Below are positions 25,771 through 33,457 of a stretch of DNA of 33,457 nucleotides, piece after piece; the first letter of the stretch is position 1; each line of letters begins with the position of its first letter. The stretch covers positions 1 to 33,457 of the forward strand of contig JALGVJ010000037.1 of NCBI GenBank assembly GCA_029838195.1, given 5' to 3'. The position numbers were made by a program, and so were the translations under genes. The notes below the pieces were generated by a model. It was not told the DNA's origin and did not search any database. It saw nothing but the letters and a program-made list of their open reading frames with translations. The DNA comes from Promethearchaeota archaeon (GTDB lineage Archaea > Asgardarchaeota > Lokiarchaeia > Sigyniarchaeales > SOKP01).

Positions 25771-26432
25771 ATGATGAGTTGAACGATCCAAAATATTTAG
25801 CAATCTTAATTTTAATTGGGGGAAAAAGTAGACGATTTGGTGTGGATAAGGGAAGTATTGAATTTCTCGGAAAACCTTTAATCCTCTATCAAACTGAAAC
25901 ATTAGAACAATTTGATAATGACGTATTTTTAGTGGCTCATTCCGCAAATCAGATTGAAGAGTACTTTAAAAAATTTAAAATTCCGAGAGAAAAATTTATT
26001 ATAGATGATACAGAATTATTAGTTTATGATAAAATTCGAACACCACTAATCGGCATTTATTCCGGGCTTAAACATTTAAATGAACTAAATTTCAAGAAAG
26101 CCTTCGTTCTTTCCTGCGATGCACCTTTAATTAAACCAAGTGTTATTGAATTCTTGATTGCTCAATCAAAAGGATATGATGCTGTCATACCGCGTTGGAA
26201 AAATGGGTATTTAGAGACTTTATTTACGATTTATCCCGTATCTCATGCTTTAATTAGGGCAAAATCTCTCATTGATAAAGAGATTTACACATTAAATGAA
26301 TTGATTGATGAGAACTGGAAAATTAAATATATCTCCGTGGAAGATTCTATTCAACCTTTAGATAAGAATCTAGTTAGCTTAATTAATATAAATGGTCCGA
26401 TTGATATCGAAAAATTGAAAAAATTTTACTGA
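25767..26432 (+). CDS. mobA: MobA-like molybdopterin nucleotidyltransferase, copy 2
   Basis: The 221-residue protein is a paralogue of the upstream gene. It has LIGGKSRRFGVDKGSIEFLG (17-36, Lys28), closer to the canonical LAGGxSxRxGxDK than copy 1, then LSCDAPLIKP and YLETLFTIYPV. The two proteins share the same plan along their length, including a C-terminal ending of similar pattern (INKFEDIEYLKK against INGPIDIEKLKK). ATGA overlap with copy 1 shows translational coupling. They could form a heterodimer or serve different cofactor or sugar-nucleotide substrates; no data here decide this. Confidence 0.85.
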   Translation: MNDELNDPKYLAILILIGGKSRRFGVDKGSIEFLGKPLILYQTETLEQFDNDVFLVAHSANQIEEYFKKFKIPREKFIIDDTELLVYDKIRTPLIGIYSGLKHLNELNFKKAFVLSCDAPLIKPSVIEFLIAQSKGYDAVIPRWKNGYLETLFTIYPVSHALIRAKSLIDKEIYTLNELIDENWKIKYISVEDSIQPLDKNLVSLININGPIDIEKLKKFY

Positions 26433-26646
26433 GGCAAGTTTAATATTTAACAGGATTTTACTTGCCTTTAGTAATATAAATTCTTTTTTCAAGATCCTAT
26501 TCTTTATACCCGCTATTACATTTTGATCCATTTTTTCATAAGGGTAACTAATATTTAATTAATATCGGACTCCATTTTATTTAACTTTAATAAGCCTTAA
26601 TTTTAACTTAACACTTGAAAACGAAAAGGAATAAAAAGAAAAAACC

Positions 26647-27471
26647 ATGCAAAATTTAAAATGTCCGGAATGTGGAAAGATTTTTCATCCTAATCAGAGA
26701 TTTTGTGAATCATGTGGAATAGAATTACCTAAAACTAAATATAACACCTCTATTAATGAATCTGAAAGTAAAGCTATTCAAACAAAACGAATTGTTCCCA
26801 TTTTAAAAGGAGGGTTGTTTGATCTTAATAGAAATTATTATATTTTAAAGGAAAAGTTTTGGGATTTTGGCTCGGGCGATATTCTTGATGAAAAAAATCA
26901 AGTTATTGGAAAAATGAAACGAATTTTTTTAAGTATACGAAAAAAAATTGAATTACTTGAACTCGATGGAACCGTTTCAGCTACCCTTCATTCAAAAATC
27001 ATATCTGCGCGAGGAGCTCAAGACTTAAAAGACGCCGAAGGGAATTTAATTGCTCGTATTAAGAAAAAAATATTATCATTCTTGCATCCATTATTCTATT
27101 TGGAAGATCCTGATGGAAATAGATGGTATGAAGCTCAAGGAGAATTCATGGGTTGGTCGTATAAGATAAAAGATCTTTCTACTGATAAAATAATTGCTGA
27201 AGTTGAAAAGGCGGATAGATGGAGAGATATATTTTTAGGAGGATTTTTGGATTTTAAAGATACCTATGCTCTCCGAATCTTAGATAATGAAACCGATAGA
27301 AGAATCTTGTTAGGATTCGTGATTTCCATCGATAATGTCTTGTTTGACCATCGGCAGGGTCATTTGGGATTCATTCCATTCATCATGCCACGAAAAGGAA
27401 GGAGATTTTCCGGAAAATTTCCTAGACTGGGGCCTTTTCCTAAGGGTAAGTTTCCCCGAATAAGATTCTAA
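26647..27471 (+). CDS. Zinc-ribbon protein with LURP-one/tubby-like domain
   Basis: The 274-residue protein opens with a zinc ribbon (CPECGK and CESCG; C6, C9, C20, C23), then a linker, then about 180 residues with the strand pattern of LURP-one-related/tubby C-terminal-like proteins: YYILKEKFWDFGSGDILDE, GKMKRIFLS, YEAQGEFMGWSYKIKD and IIAEVEK. By family knowledge such beta-barrels around a central helix include scramblase-like and membrane-associated proteins, but the archaeal versions have no known role. The C-terminus is very basic (RKGRRFSGKFPRLG). It stands alone, with a T8 tract (27517-27524) downstream. Confidence 0.6.
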   Translation: MQNLKCPECGKIFHPNQRFCESCGIELPKTKYNTSINESESKAIQTKRIVPILKGGLFDLNRNYYILKEKFWDFGSGDILDEKNQVIGKMKRIFLSIRKKIELLELDGTVSATLHSKIISARGAQDLKDAEGNLIARIKKKILSFLHPLFYLEDPDGNRWYEAQGEFMGWSYKIKDLSTDKIIAEVEKADRWRDIFLGGFLDFKDTYALRILDNETDRRILLGFVISIDNVLFDHRQGHLGFIPFIMPRKGRRFSGKFPRLGPFPKGKFPRIRF

Positions 27472-27791
27472 CTTTATCTTATCCTTTATCTTTTATTTCA
27501 TGTGGTTTTATGGTCATTTTTTTTCGCTCATTTAGAAAATTACTCGATTTTTAACTGAAATAAACTATAATTAATTTTTAGGAAACATCAATCCAAAAAT
27601 TACAAGTTTCATCTAACCAATTGATATTATACATTTTTCATGAAATTAGCTCTAAAGAACTCCCTAATGAAAATCTTTCCTTTTAATATTGATTAAAAAC
27701 ATGTTATGCTATTTGAAAAGATATCTCCTCTTAATAAAACCAGCCCTATATCAATATTATTCATGCGTTTGTCGTAGAATCTTAAAAAATT

Positions 27792-27822
27792 AAAAAAAAA
27801 TTCCTTGCGAACTAAAGTTCGC
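27792..27822 (-). terminator. Hairpin plus T9, intrinsic-type terminator candidate for the transporter gene
   Basis: GCGAACT (27807-27813) pairs with AGTTCGC (27816-27822) around a two-base loop (or a 6-bp stem with a four-base loop). Read on the minus strand the stem is followed after six bases by nine T (27792-27800). It lies about 72 bases after the transporter stop. Confidence 0.5.
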
Positions 27823-27874
27823 TTATAATCACTAAAATTTTTTCCTTTAATTATAAGATGGATTATATCAAGGG

Positions 27875-27885
27875 AAAAAAAAAAA
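27875..27885 (-). terminator. T11 tract immediately after the transporter stop
   Basis: Eleven A on the plus strand, hence T on the coding strand, start 8 bases beyond the stop of the transporter gene. This fits an archaeal U-tract terminator, with the downstream hairpin as a possible backup. Confidence 0.4.
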
Positions 27886-27893
27886 TAAAATAT

Positions 27894-29303
27894 TTAAATT
27901 TTCGATTTCTTTTTTAAATGAATCTGTTTTAACTCGGCCTTTATTTTTTCTAGCCTTTCACCGTGTAGCGGATAAAAATATATGAATAACAATGAAATTA
28001 AAAGAGCAAAAGTGGGAAATAAAAACATCAAGAATTTTAAGCCTAGTATTACTTCTGACGTGACTTTTTCAGGCTCATATACGATCCATCCTGCATTCGT
28101 GAAAACAAGTCCTATTGTAAGAAAAACAGCAACCGTAGAAAGCTTATAAAAGAATGCCTTGACCCCATAATAACCTGCCTCTCTTCTCGTTCCCGTTTTA
28201 ACCTCATCCTCATCAATTATATCACTCATAATTAAATCAATGAGATAAATGGGACCAGATAAGCCTAATCCAATAATAGTAAATACGATTAATCCTTGAA
28301 TCTTGTCCTGAATGATTATTAGAGGTATTAATGTCAAGATCCAAACGGTGGCTGAAATTAACCATGTTTTTTTAGTACCAATCTTTTGAACAATCGGGTT
28401 CCATAATATGTTCATGAAAATTGCTGCTGAGATGAAAGCAAGTGCTAACATTAATGCTAAATAAATCGTTTCGCCTTCGCCGATTCCTAATACAAATTTA
28501 CCATATAATGGGATAATAGTCGTTTGAATTCCTATCACGTACCACATTGCTATCTCCGCGGGTAAATATTTCAAAAAAGTCTTATTTTTTCCGCATGTTT
28601 TTAAAGACTCAAAGAAACTAGGTACATGTTTGTATTCTTCTCGAAATTCTGCCTTTTCTTTGGGACTAAATTTTAAGAAACCAAGTCCCGCAACAATTAT
28701 CAAAATAGCAATGAAGATGCCAAAAAGTTGATATTGGGGTAAATATATTGGATTAGAGAAATCAGGAATGAAAATGGTCGGTAGCCCAAATGTCACGATT
28801 AATGTTATAAGATATACGGTCATCCTCACGGCATTTGCTTTAGTTCTCTCTTCTTTTGTAATGAATAATTCCGGAAAGAGCGCAATTAGGTTCACATCAA
28901 ACATCGTGTAAAATAATTCAAATAAAAGAATGATTATCAAAAAATAAATAAAATTTAATCCTTGATCTCTGATTCCTATTGAAATAGGAGGTGTAAAAAG
29001 AAAGAACATGATTAATGCTAAAGGTACTAATGAAATCATTATATATGGATATCGACGACCCCATCTGGTATGTGTCTTATCTGATATAGACCCCAATAAA
29101 GGATCATTGACGCTATTCCACGCGGACCATATCATAAATGCTAATGTCACTAACATTACATTAATACCTACCACCGTGAAATAAAACGTGAATATTAACA
29201 AGGAGAAAGATTGATATGAAGCATTATTGATGATTTGGCCAATGCTATAGGACAAGGCGCGTTTTAAAGAATAAGATTCTTCATTTTTTTTTGGAGCACT
29301 CAT
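27894..29303 (-). CDS. MFS transporter of the GPH (glycoside-pentoside-hexuronide:cation) type
   Basis: The 469-residue membrane protein has about twelve hydrophobic segments and the signature loop DPLLGSISDKTHTRWGRR between TM2 and TM3, typical of melibiose-carrier-like GPH symporters. The charged loop near the middle (KFSPKEKAEFREEYKHVP) matches the central cytoplasmic loop, and DEVKTGTRREAGYYGV fits the conserved loop of the C-terminal half. By family it imports a sugar or sugar-like solute with Na+ or H+. The substrate cannot be read from sequence. It is a single gene with its own terminators and is not coupled to the HgcAB-like gene 222 bases upstream. Confidence 0.85.
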   Translation of the reverse strand: MSAPKKNEESYSLKRALSYSIGQIINNASYQSFSLLIFTFYFTVVGINVMLVTLAFMIWSAWNSVNDPLLGSISDKTHTRWGRRYPYIMISLVPLALIMFFLFTPPISIGIRDQGLNFIYFLIIILLFELFYTMFDVNLIALFPELFITKEERTKANAVRMTVYLITLIVTFGLPTIFIPDFSNPIYLPQYQLFGIFIAILIIVAGLGFLKFSPKEKAEFREEYKHVPSFFESLKTCGKNKTFLKYLPAEIAMWYVIGIQTTIIPLYGKFVLGIGEGETIYLALMLALAFISAAIFMNILWNPIVQKIGTKKTWLISATVWILTLIPLIIIQDKIQGLIVFTIIGLGLSGPIYLIDLIMSDIIDEDEVKTGTRREAGYYGVKAFFYKLSTVAVFLTIGLVFTNAGWIVYEPEKVTSEVILGLKFLMFLFPTFALLISLLFIYFYPLHGERLEKIKAELKQIHLKKKSKI

Positions 29304-29525
29304 CTTAAAATCGTCATTAATTAATGATAATATAATAAGGTCATTGGTCGATTGATTTAAAAAATTTTCATTTCTTCCCCCTATTTAATTTGAACTATAC
29401 ATTGATGCTAAAAAATTTTTAAAAAAGAGTTTTTTTCATACCATGAATCATGCTATTAACTGGAAATTTAATATTTTCCAAAAAACTCTCAGGCAATTAA
29501 TTTTAGTCCTAATTTTAATCTCATA

Positions 29526-30617
29526 TTAATGAATGCTTAAACATTTACCTAAACACTGATTAATGCACGCATGACAATTTATACATTTATTTGGATAAAG
29601 CAATTTCGCTTTTTTCTCATTTGTATCGAATTTAAACACGAATCTCGGACAAACTTCAATACAGAATTTACATCCAATGCAATCATCTTCTTTAATGCGG
29701 ATATCTCCATAAGCACTTAGTTTATATTCACTGAACAAGAATTTCATGGTTTTCTTGCCTTTTTTCCAGCTTCGTTCACCTAATTCACTTTTATAGATGG
29801 GAGTTAATCCATGAAAATCTTCTCCCATTATTAGCAAGATCAAGCTCGCCAAAATAATATCCCATGTAAAATAGAAGATATTCGGTTTTAAAATTAAATT
29901 GTAAATAGCTATTAAAGTTAAAATAATCGACCCATATAGGATAATTTTAATATATCCCTTTTGAATGTTAATGGAGGGAAGAATGATCATGGAGCCATGA
30001 ATGGTTATCACTAAAATCAGCGTGGAATGGATGTATAAAATTAAATTCAAAAAAGGCATGAAAATGGCACCAATCCAATAAATGAGGGTAATTAACAAAA
30101 AAAGCATGAAAAAATAGAGATTTCCCATTTCTATTCTATGAGAGAGAGGAAATCTAACTTCTCTTTCCGCTTCCGTTTTTTTAAAATTGTTTTCAATATA
30201 GGAGGGAATGTCTTTTGCGTAAACAGGGCCAAATTTTACATTCCATCCCGTTTTAAGTTTTATTTCCTTCGGATTTATGCCGGGGGCGCTTAATTGGGGG
30301 AGAATTAAAGTACGATGCGTCACTTTATCTCCGATATTAGTGGTTTTCAAGATTGAAAGAACAGAATTCGTGTTAAAATCATCACCGCAAGCCCCACACC
30401 ACACGTTAATTCCATTAGAAGGAGCCACTAAGAGATAACAATCGAGATTTTTAAGGTTTTTCAAGACTCGGTGAACTGTTAAACTAAAATTACAGGTAAG
30501 AAGGACGGGGCTGTTAGTCGTGGGCTTCCCAATTTCAATTAATTGAGGTTCCACGGGAAAGCCAATCCACCTAAAAAAGTAGGCGCCCATTAATTGTAAT
30601 CGTTTTGTGATTACCAT
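29526..30617 (-). CDS. HgcAB-like fusion protein (corrinoid membrane protein with ferredoxin domain)
   Basis: HgcA is a corrinoid protein related to the acetyl-CoA synthase Fe-S/corrinoid gamma subunit, and HgcB its ferredoxin; together they methylate mercury. Here both parts lie in one 363-residue chain. Seen: a cap-helix motif NVWCGACGDDF (71-81, Cys74), which differs from the methylator consensus NVWCA(A/G)GK; HRTLILPQLSAPG (101-113); GPVYAKDIPSYI (130-141); four or five membrane segments (about 167-265); then CIGCKFCIEVCP (313-324) and CINCHACINQC (345-355), two [4Fe-4S] sites. Fused relatives exist in some archaea and are not known to methylate mercury. Its 17-base distance to the SAM methyltransferase upstream indicates one operon. 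Mercury methylation must not be assumed. Confidence 0.8.
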   Translation of the reverse strand: MVITKRLQLMGAYFFRWIGFPVEPQLIEIGKPTTNSPVLLTCNFSLTVHRVLKNLKNLDCYLLVAPSNGINVWCGACGDDFNTNSVLSILKTTNIGDKVTHRTLILPQLSAPGINPKEIKLKTGWNVKFGPVYAKDIPSYIENNFKKTEAEREVRFPLSHRIEMGNLYFFMLFLLITLIYWIGAIFMPFLNLILYIHSTLILVITIHGSMIILPSINIQKGYIKIILYGSIILTLIAIYNLILKPNIFYFTWDIILASLILLIMGEDFHGLTPIYKSELGERSWKKGKKTMKFLFSEYKLSAYGDIRIKEDDCIGCKFCIEVCPRFVFKFDTNEKKAKLLYPNKCINCHACINQCLGKCLSIH

Positions 30618-30634
30618 TCTATTCTCATCTTCGA

Positions 30635-31318
30635 TTATTTACCCTTTTCATTATCTAATTTTTTAGCCCGTATCAATTTTAAAGAATCTAATAAATAATT
30701 TTTGGTATCCGTGATTAAAAAACTTTGATTTTTCAATAGATTTTCTATATTTTTTAAAGGATGCGTGGTTAAATGGGTAGAAATAAAAGTGAATATTAAT
30801 AAGGGAATTCTAATCATGGTATAAATCATTTTTTTCCAAAATATATCCGGTTTAACCTCGTCTAATAATATAAATTCTCCATTAGGCTTTAAAATCCTAT
30901 GTATTTGTTTAATGCAAAATTCCCTTTCTTTTTCATACAGTTCACTAAATAATAACGAGGCAATTACTTTATCAAACGAGTTATCTTGAAAATGGGTGTC
31001 CAATTCAATAACTGAAAGCTTAATAATTTTGATCTTATCCGTTAAATTTTGTTCTTCTATTTTTTTTCTTGCGACACTTAGCATTTTTTCAGATTTATCA
31101 ATTCCCACTACTTTTAATCCTTTTTTAGCACATGATATGGCGAATGATCCCGTACCCATTCCTAAGTCTAAAAGATATTCGCCCTTATTCAAGTATTTCT
31201 CCACGATTTCTTCATGGATCTCAGATAACTTGCCAAGAGTTAAAAGCTGAATTCCTCTATCATATTTTTCTGCTTTATTTTCCAAGGATTTCATGTAAAT
31301 ATATGACATGATAATCAT
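30635..31318 (-). CDS. SAM-dependent methyltransferase, likely corrinoid-protein-associated (CpaM-like)
   Basis: The 227-residue class I methyltransferase has the SAM-binding motif I LLDLGMGTGSFAISCAKKG, motif II VVGIDKSEKML and a post-motif SFDKVIASLLFSELYE, then HRILKPNGEFILLDEV. Residues about 165-185 are strongly hydrophobic (MIRIPLLIFTFIST) and may touch the membrane, which would suit its membrane-bound HgcAB-like partner 17 bases downstream. From memory, a family called corrinoid protein-associated methyltransferase (CpaM) has this size and neighbour; I could not check the match. Alternatives are UbiE-type or metalloid methyltransferases. ATGs at 31318, 31309 and 31294 are all possible starts; the last, MKSLENKAEKYDRG, begins where family similarity should. 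Confidence 0.75.
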   Translation of the reverse strand: MIIMSYIYMKSLENKAEKYDRGIQLLTLGKLSEIHEEIVEKYLNKGEYLLDLGMGTGSFAISCAKKGLKVVGIDKSEKMLSVARKKIEEQNLTDKIKIIKLSVIELDTHFQDNSFDKVIASLLFSELYEKEREFCIKQIHRILKPNGEFILLDEVKPDIFWKKMIYTMIRIPLLIFTFISTHLTTHPLKNIENLLKNQSFLITDTKNYLLDSLKLIRAKKLDNEKGK

Positions 31319-31451
31319 TAAATCGAAACATGATTAAAACAAGATATGTATTTTGTTTAATAAAAACAATTAGTATAATAAATAAATAATGAGCCTAAGA
31401 ATGAGCAATGGAAAGAAGATGAAATCTCTTTGAAAAGGAAAAAAGTTTGAA

Positions 31452-32879
31452 TTAAATATATCCTTGCTCATGATATTTAACCATGCGTGAGCCTGATTTT
31501 CTCCAGAGTTCAGATACTTCTGGAAATAGCTCTTGGGCTCGCTTATTTGCTTGGTTAATGATCTTTTCTTCCTCAATCTCTTGAAATTTACCATTTAACA
31601 AGATAATCTTTCCATTAATGATTACCGTGTCCACTTCATTACCTTTACCGGAATAGACCAAATTAGCGGCTAAATTACAAAAAGGCTCATGGATGATGGG
31701 AGTTAAATGAGGCACGTTGAGTTTCAGCAATATTAGATCCGCTTGTTTGCTCGGTCTCAGACTTCCAATTTTATTCTCTAAATCTAAAACACGTGCTCCT
31801 CCTAAAGTGCCCAAGTTTAAAGACGTCCAAGGGGGTAAAACGGTAGGATCTCGCTTTGCAACCTTGGATAACAAACTTGCCATTCTCATTTCAATGAATA
31901 AATCATGATGTCCCGTTCCTGGTGCCTCATCCGTTCCAATCGCAGCAATACCACCCAATTCTATGAAATCTGCCAAGGGAGGGATGATTCCATCAATTTT
32001 TGAGATTGAACTTGGACAGCCAACCATTTTTACACCATTTCGTACCATTACAGCCCTCTCTTCTCTTGTAGTATCGTGAATGTGAGCTGCTATTAATGTA
32101 GAATCCAATAGGTCGTGTTCTTTCAATAATTTTACCGTGGTCATGGAAGATCCATACCTTTTTTCGATTTGCAAACGTTCCCTCCCTCCTTGTGCCACGT
32201 GCATGTGGATTTTAGAATTGCGTTTTACAGCTTCTTCTTTTATTTCCTTTATCAAGTCTAATGATACCATATCGAGCGCATTCGGACCGTACATACAAGT
32301 GATTAACTCATCGTTTTGAAACTGCTTGAACAATTTATTTGCCCTTTTAAAAGCATTGTTCCCTAAAAAGCGATAAAATGTATAAAGATCATCTGTTTTT
32401 TTCTCTTCAGAAAAATCTAATTCCGTTATCATTTCTGTTGCCACGACTCGGACATTAAATGGTTTATACACGTTATTTAGAAGAGAAGCTAATCCAATCC
32501 CATATTCCGCAAAGGTGGTGGTTCCCGCTCGTAATCCTTCTAATACGGCTAATTTAGTTCCTAATAGAAAATCTTGTCCTTTTAAGACATCAGCAAAGAG
32601 GCTCAATCCCTTTGGCATGTATTCAATCTCAGGTAAATCATGGACCATTCCCCTACATAACGTGAGCATCGAATGGAAATGGGAATTAATCAAGCCAGGC
32701 ATTACTACCATCTTATTTTCACCATTAATAAGAATATCCGCACTCTTATAATTGAACCCTTCCATTTTTCCAACATGAATAATTTTATCGCCTTCAATTC
32801 CGATTCCACCATTTCGAATGATTCCCACCCCCTTTCCTTCCATGGTAAGAAGCCAAGTGTTGATTATAGCAATATCCAT
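31452..32879 (-). CDS. TRZ/ATZ-type metal-dependent amidohydrolase
   Basis: The 475-residue enzyme belongs to the amidohydrolase superfamily branch that contains MTA/SAH deaminase, 5'-deoxyadenosine deaminase, SsnA and chlorohydrolases. Metal ligands are visible: HFH (H67, H69) in PGLINSHFHS, H227 in HMHVAQ, H266/H268 in AAHIHDT and D317 in GTDEAPG. The Glu that acts as acid/base in MTA/SAH deaminase (HLxE) is Gln230 here, so adenosine-type deamination is uncertain. The C-terminal KIGSLRPSKQADLILL is typical of the family. A Shine-Dalgarno site GGAGGT lies about 7 bases before the ATG. It is 133 bases upstream of the methyltransferase on the same strand. Substrate unknown. Confidence 0.85.
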   Translation of the reverse strand: MDIAIINTWLLTMEGKGVGIIRNGGIGIEGDKIIHVGKMEGFNYKSADILINGENKMVVMPGLINSHFHSMLTLCRGMVHDLPEIEYMPKGLSLFADVLKGQDFLLGTKLAVLEGLRAGTTTFAEYGIGLASLLNNVYKPFNVRVVATEMITELDFSEEKKTDDLYTFYRFLGNNAFKRANKLFKQFQNDELITCMYGPNALDMVSLDLIKEIKEEAVKRNSKIHMHVAQGGRERLQIEKRYGSSMTTVKLLKEHDLLDSTLIAAHIHDTTREERAVMVRNGVKMVGCPSSISKIDGIIPPLADFIELGGIAAIGTDEAPGTGHHDLFIEMRMASLLSKVAKRDPTVLPPWTSLNLGTLGGARVLDLENKIGSLRPSKQADLILLKLNVPHLTPIIHEPFCNLAANLVYSGKGNEVDTVIINGKIILLNGKFQEIEEEKIINQANKRAQELFPEVSELWRKSGSRMVKYHEQGYI

Positions 32880-33174
32880 TCTTTTTTACCTCCAAAATGC
32901 CATTTAATTAAGACTTCATAATCGCTTTAATTTTATTGGGATTTAAAGTTATTTAGAATTTAAAATTTAAAATAGGAAAATAACCCACTCTTTTTAAAAA
33001 TCTCTTTTTAAGATTCTCTTTTTAAGCATGAGAAATTCAGCTTTATTGAATTTTCATTTAAACATACAAATAAATTAAAACTTAAGTTTTGTATTTTTTT
33101 AATGCTTTTTAGTTAGATCTTTTATTTCCTCCTTTTAATGCTTTTCTAATTCATGAAAAAAAGGGACTCGAACA

Positions 33175-33457
33175 TCAGGCGGATTCGGACATCAACAATA
33201 ATTGCGTGCTCTGACACGTGAATTGAATGACCTCATGATTTCGGGAATTCTTTTCACGGAATTGCCACAAGAGGTCTTGAATCTTCCGCCCTCTTGAACA
33301 TTGCTCGTAGACCCAGATGAGAAACCGTTCAAACATGAGATGCCGGTACGCACGCACCTCTTTTCCCTTGGTATTCAAGAGCGTGTCCTTGCCAAAATGC
33401 CGGCCAAAACACCCCATTAGTCGATAATATTCTAAAAAAGTGGAAGTAATGAAACAG
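33175..33457 (-). CDS. Unrecognised ORF cut by the right edge, possibly a mobile-element remnant
   Basis: A minus-strand frame stays open from the window edge to a stop at 33175 and has at least 94 codons. It reads EYYRLMGCFGRHFGKD, then a basic, aromatic-rich part with HLMFERFLIWVYEQC and IQDLLWQFREKNSR. I do not recognise a family. The basic composition and the GC content, visibly higher than in the flanking intergenic sequence, would suit an end of a transposase gene or other transferred DNA, but this is a guess. The ATG at 33417 is internal to the open frame, so the true start lies outside. Confidence 0.4.
   Translation of the reverse strand, partial: CFITSTFLEYYRLMGCFGRHFGKDTLLNTKGKEVRAYRHLMFERFLIWVYEQCSRGRKIQDLLWQFREKNSRNHEVIQFTCQSTQLLLMSESA

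Larger units (their letters stand above)
27472..27893. other. Convergent intergenic region with terminators on both strands
   Basis: The 422 AT-rich bases separate the plus-strand LURP-one-like gene from the minus-strand transporter. T8 at 27517-27524 may end the former. A hairpin plus T-tract (27792-27822) and a T11 tract (27875-27885), both read on the minus strand, may end the latter. I see no gene or RNA in the remaining sequence. Confidence 0.5.

Noticed and set aside
29526..30617. Evidence for mercury methylation
   Set aside because: The cap-helix motif differs from the methylator consensus and fused relatives have not been shown to methylate mercury; only HgcAB-like is supported.

Overview
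The window reads as AT-rich archaeal chromosome. The support is an archaeal-style gene set (group 3c-like hydrogenase subunits, split transketolase, DUF3782-like protein, HgcAB-like fusion), AT-rich boxes about 22-28 bases before several starts, T-tract ends and few Shine-Dalgarno sequences. The mix would suit an Asgard (Lokiarchaeia-like) or similar anaerobic lineage, but no rRNA or ribosomal gene is present, so this placement is inference.

Layout. Bases 1-2916 (minus strand) carry the start of a [NiFe]-hydrogenase large subunit, a long small subunit with a duplicated Fe-S module, and hypD. Bases 3055-10139 hold a nucleoside hydrolase divergent from a plus-strand set: methylthioribose kinase (mtnK), methylthioribose-1-phosphate isomerase (mtnA), two transketolase halves and a RuBisCO-like protein. 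Bases 10437-13668 hold a coiled-coil/nuclease-like protein, hypE and a multi-cluster Fe-S protein with a possible winged-helix N-terminus. Bases 13984-18438 are carA-carB (minus), in which the CarA glutaminase site is destroyed. Then come hypF, a flavodoxin-like protein, hisF-hisH and the convergent purF, two overlapping MobA-like nucleotidyltransferases and a zinc-ribbon/LURP-one-like protein. The last part (minus) has a GPH-type transporter, a fused HgcA-HgcB-like corrinoid/ferredoxin membrane protein directly behind a SAM methyltransferase, a TRZ/ATZ-type amidohydrolase, and an edge-truncated ORF of higher GC.

How the genes fit together. HypD, HypE and HypF are maturation factors for the hydrogenase encoded at the left edge. 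The most interesting set is 3.0-10.1 kb. Nucleosidase, kinase and isomerase would turn methylthioadenosine or 5'-deoxyadenosine into the ribulose-1-phosphate derivative. The usual next enzymes (MtnB, MtnC/X, MtnD or a class II aldolase) are absent, and a RuBisCO-like protein plus a divergent transketolase stand in their place. I propose this is an undescribed anaerobic salvage route. The second and third highlights are a CarA that probably cannot use glutamine and a corrinoid HgcAB-like fusion paired with a methyltransferase. No tRNA, rRNA, CRISPR array or complete insertion sequence was seen.
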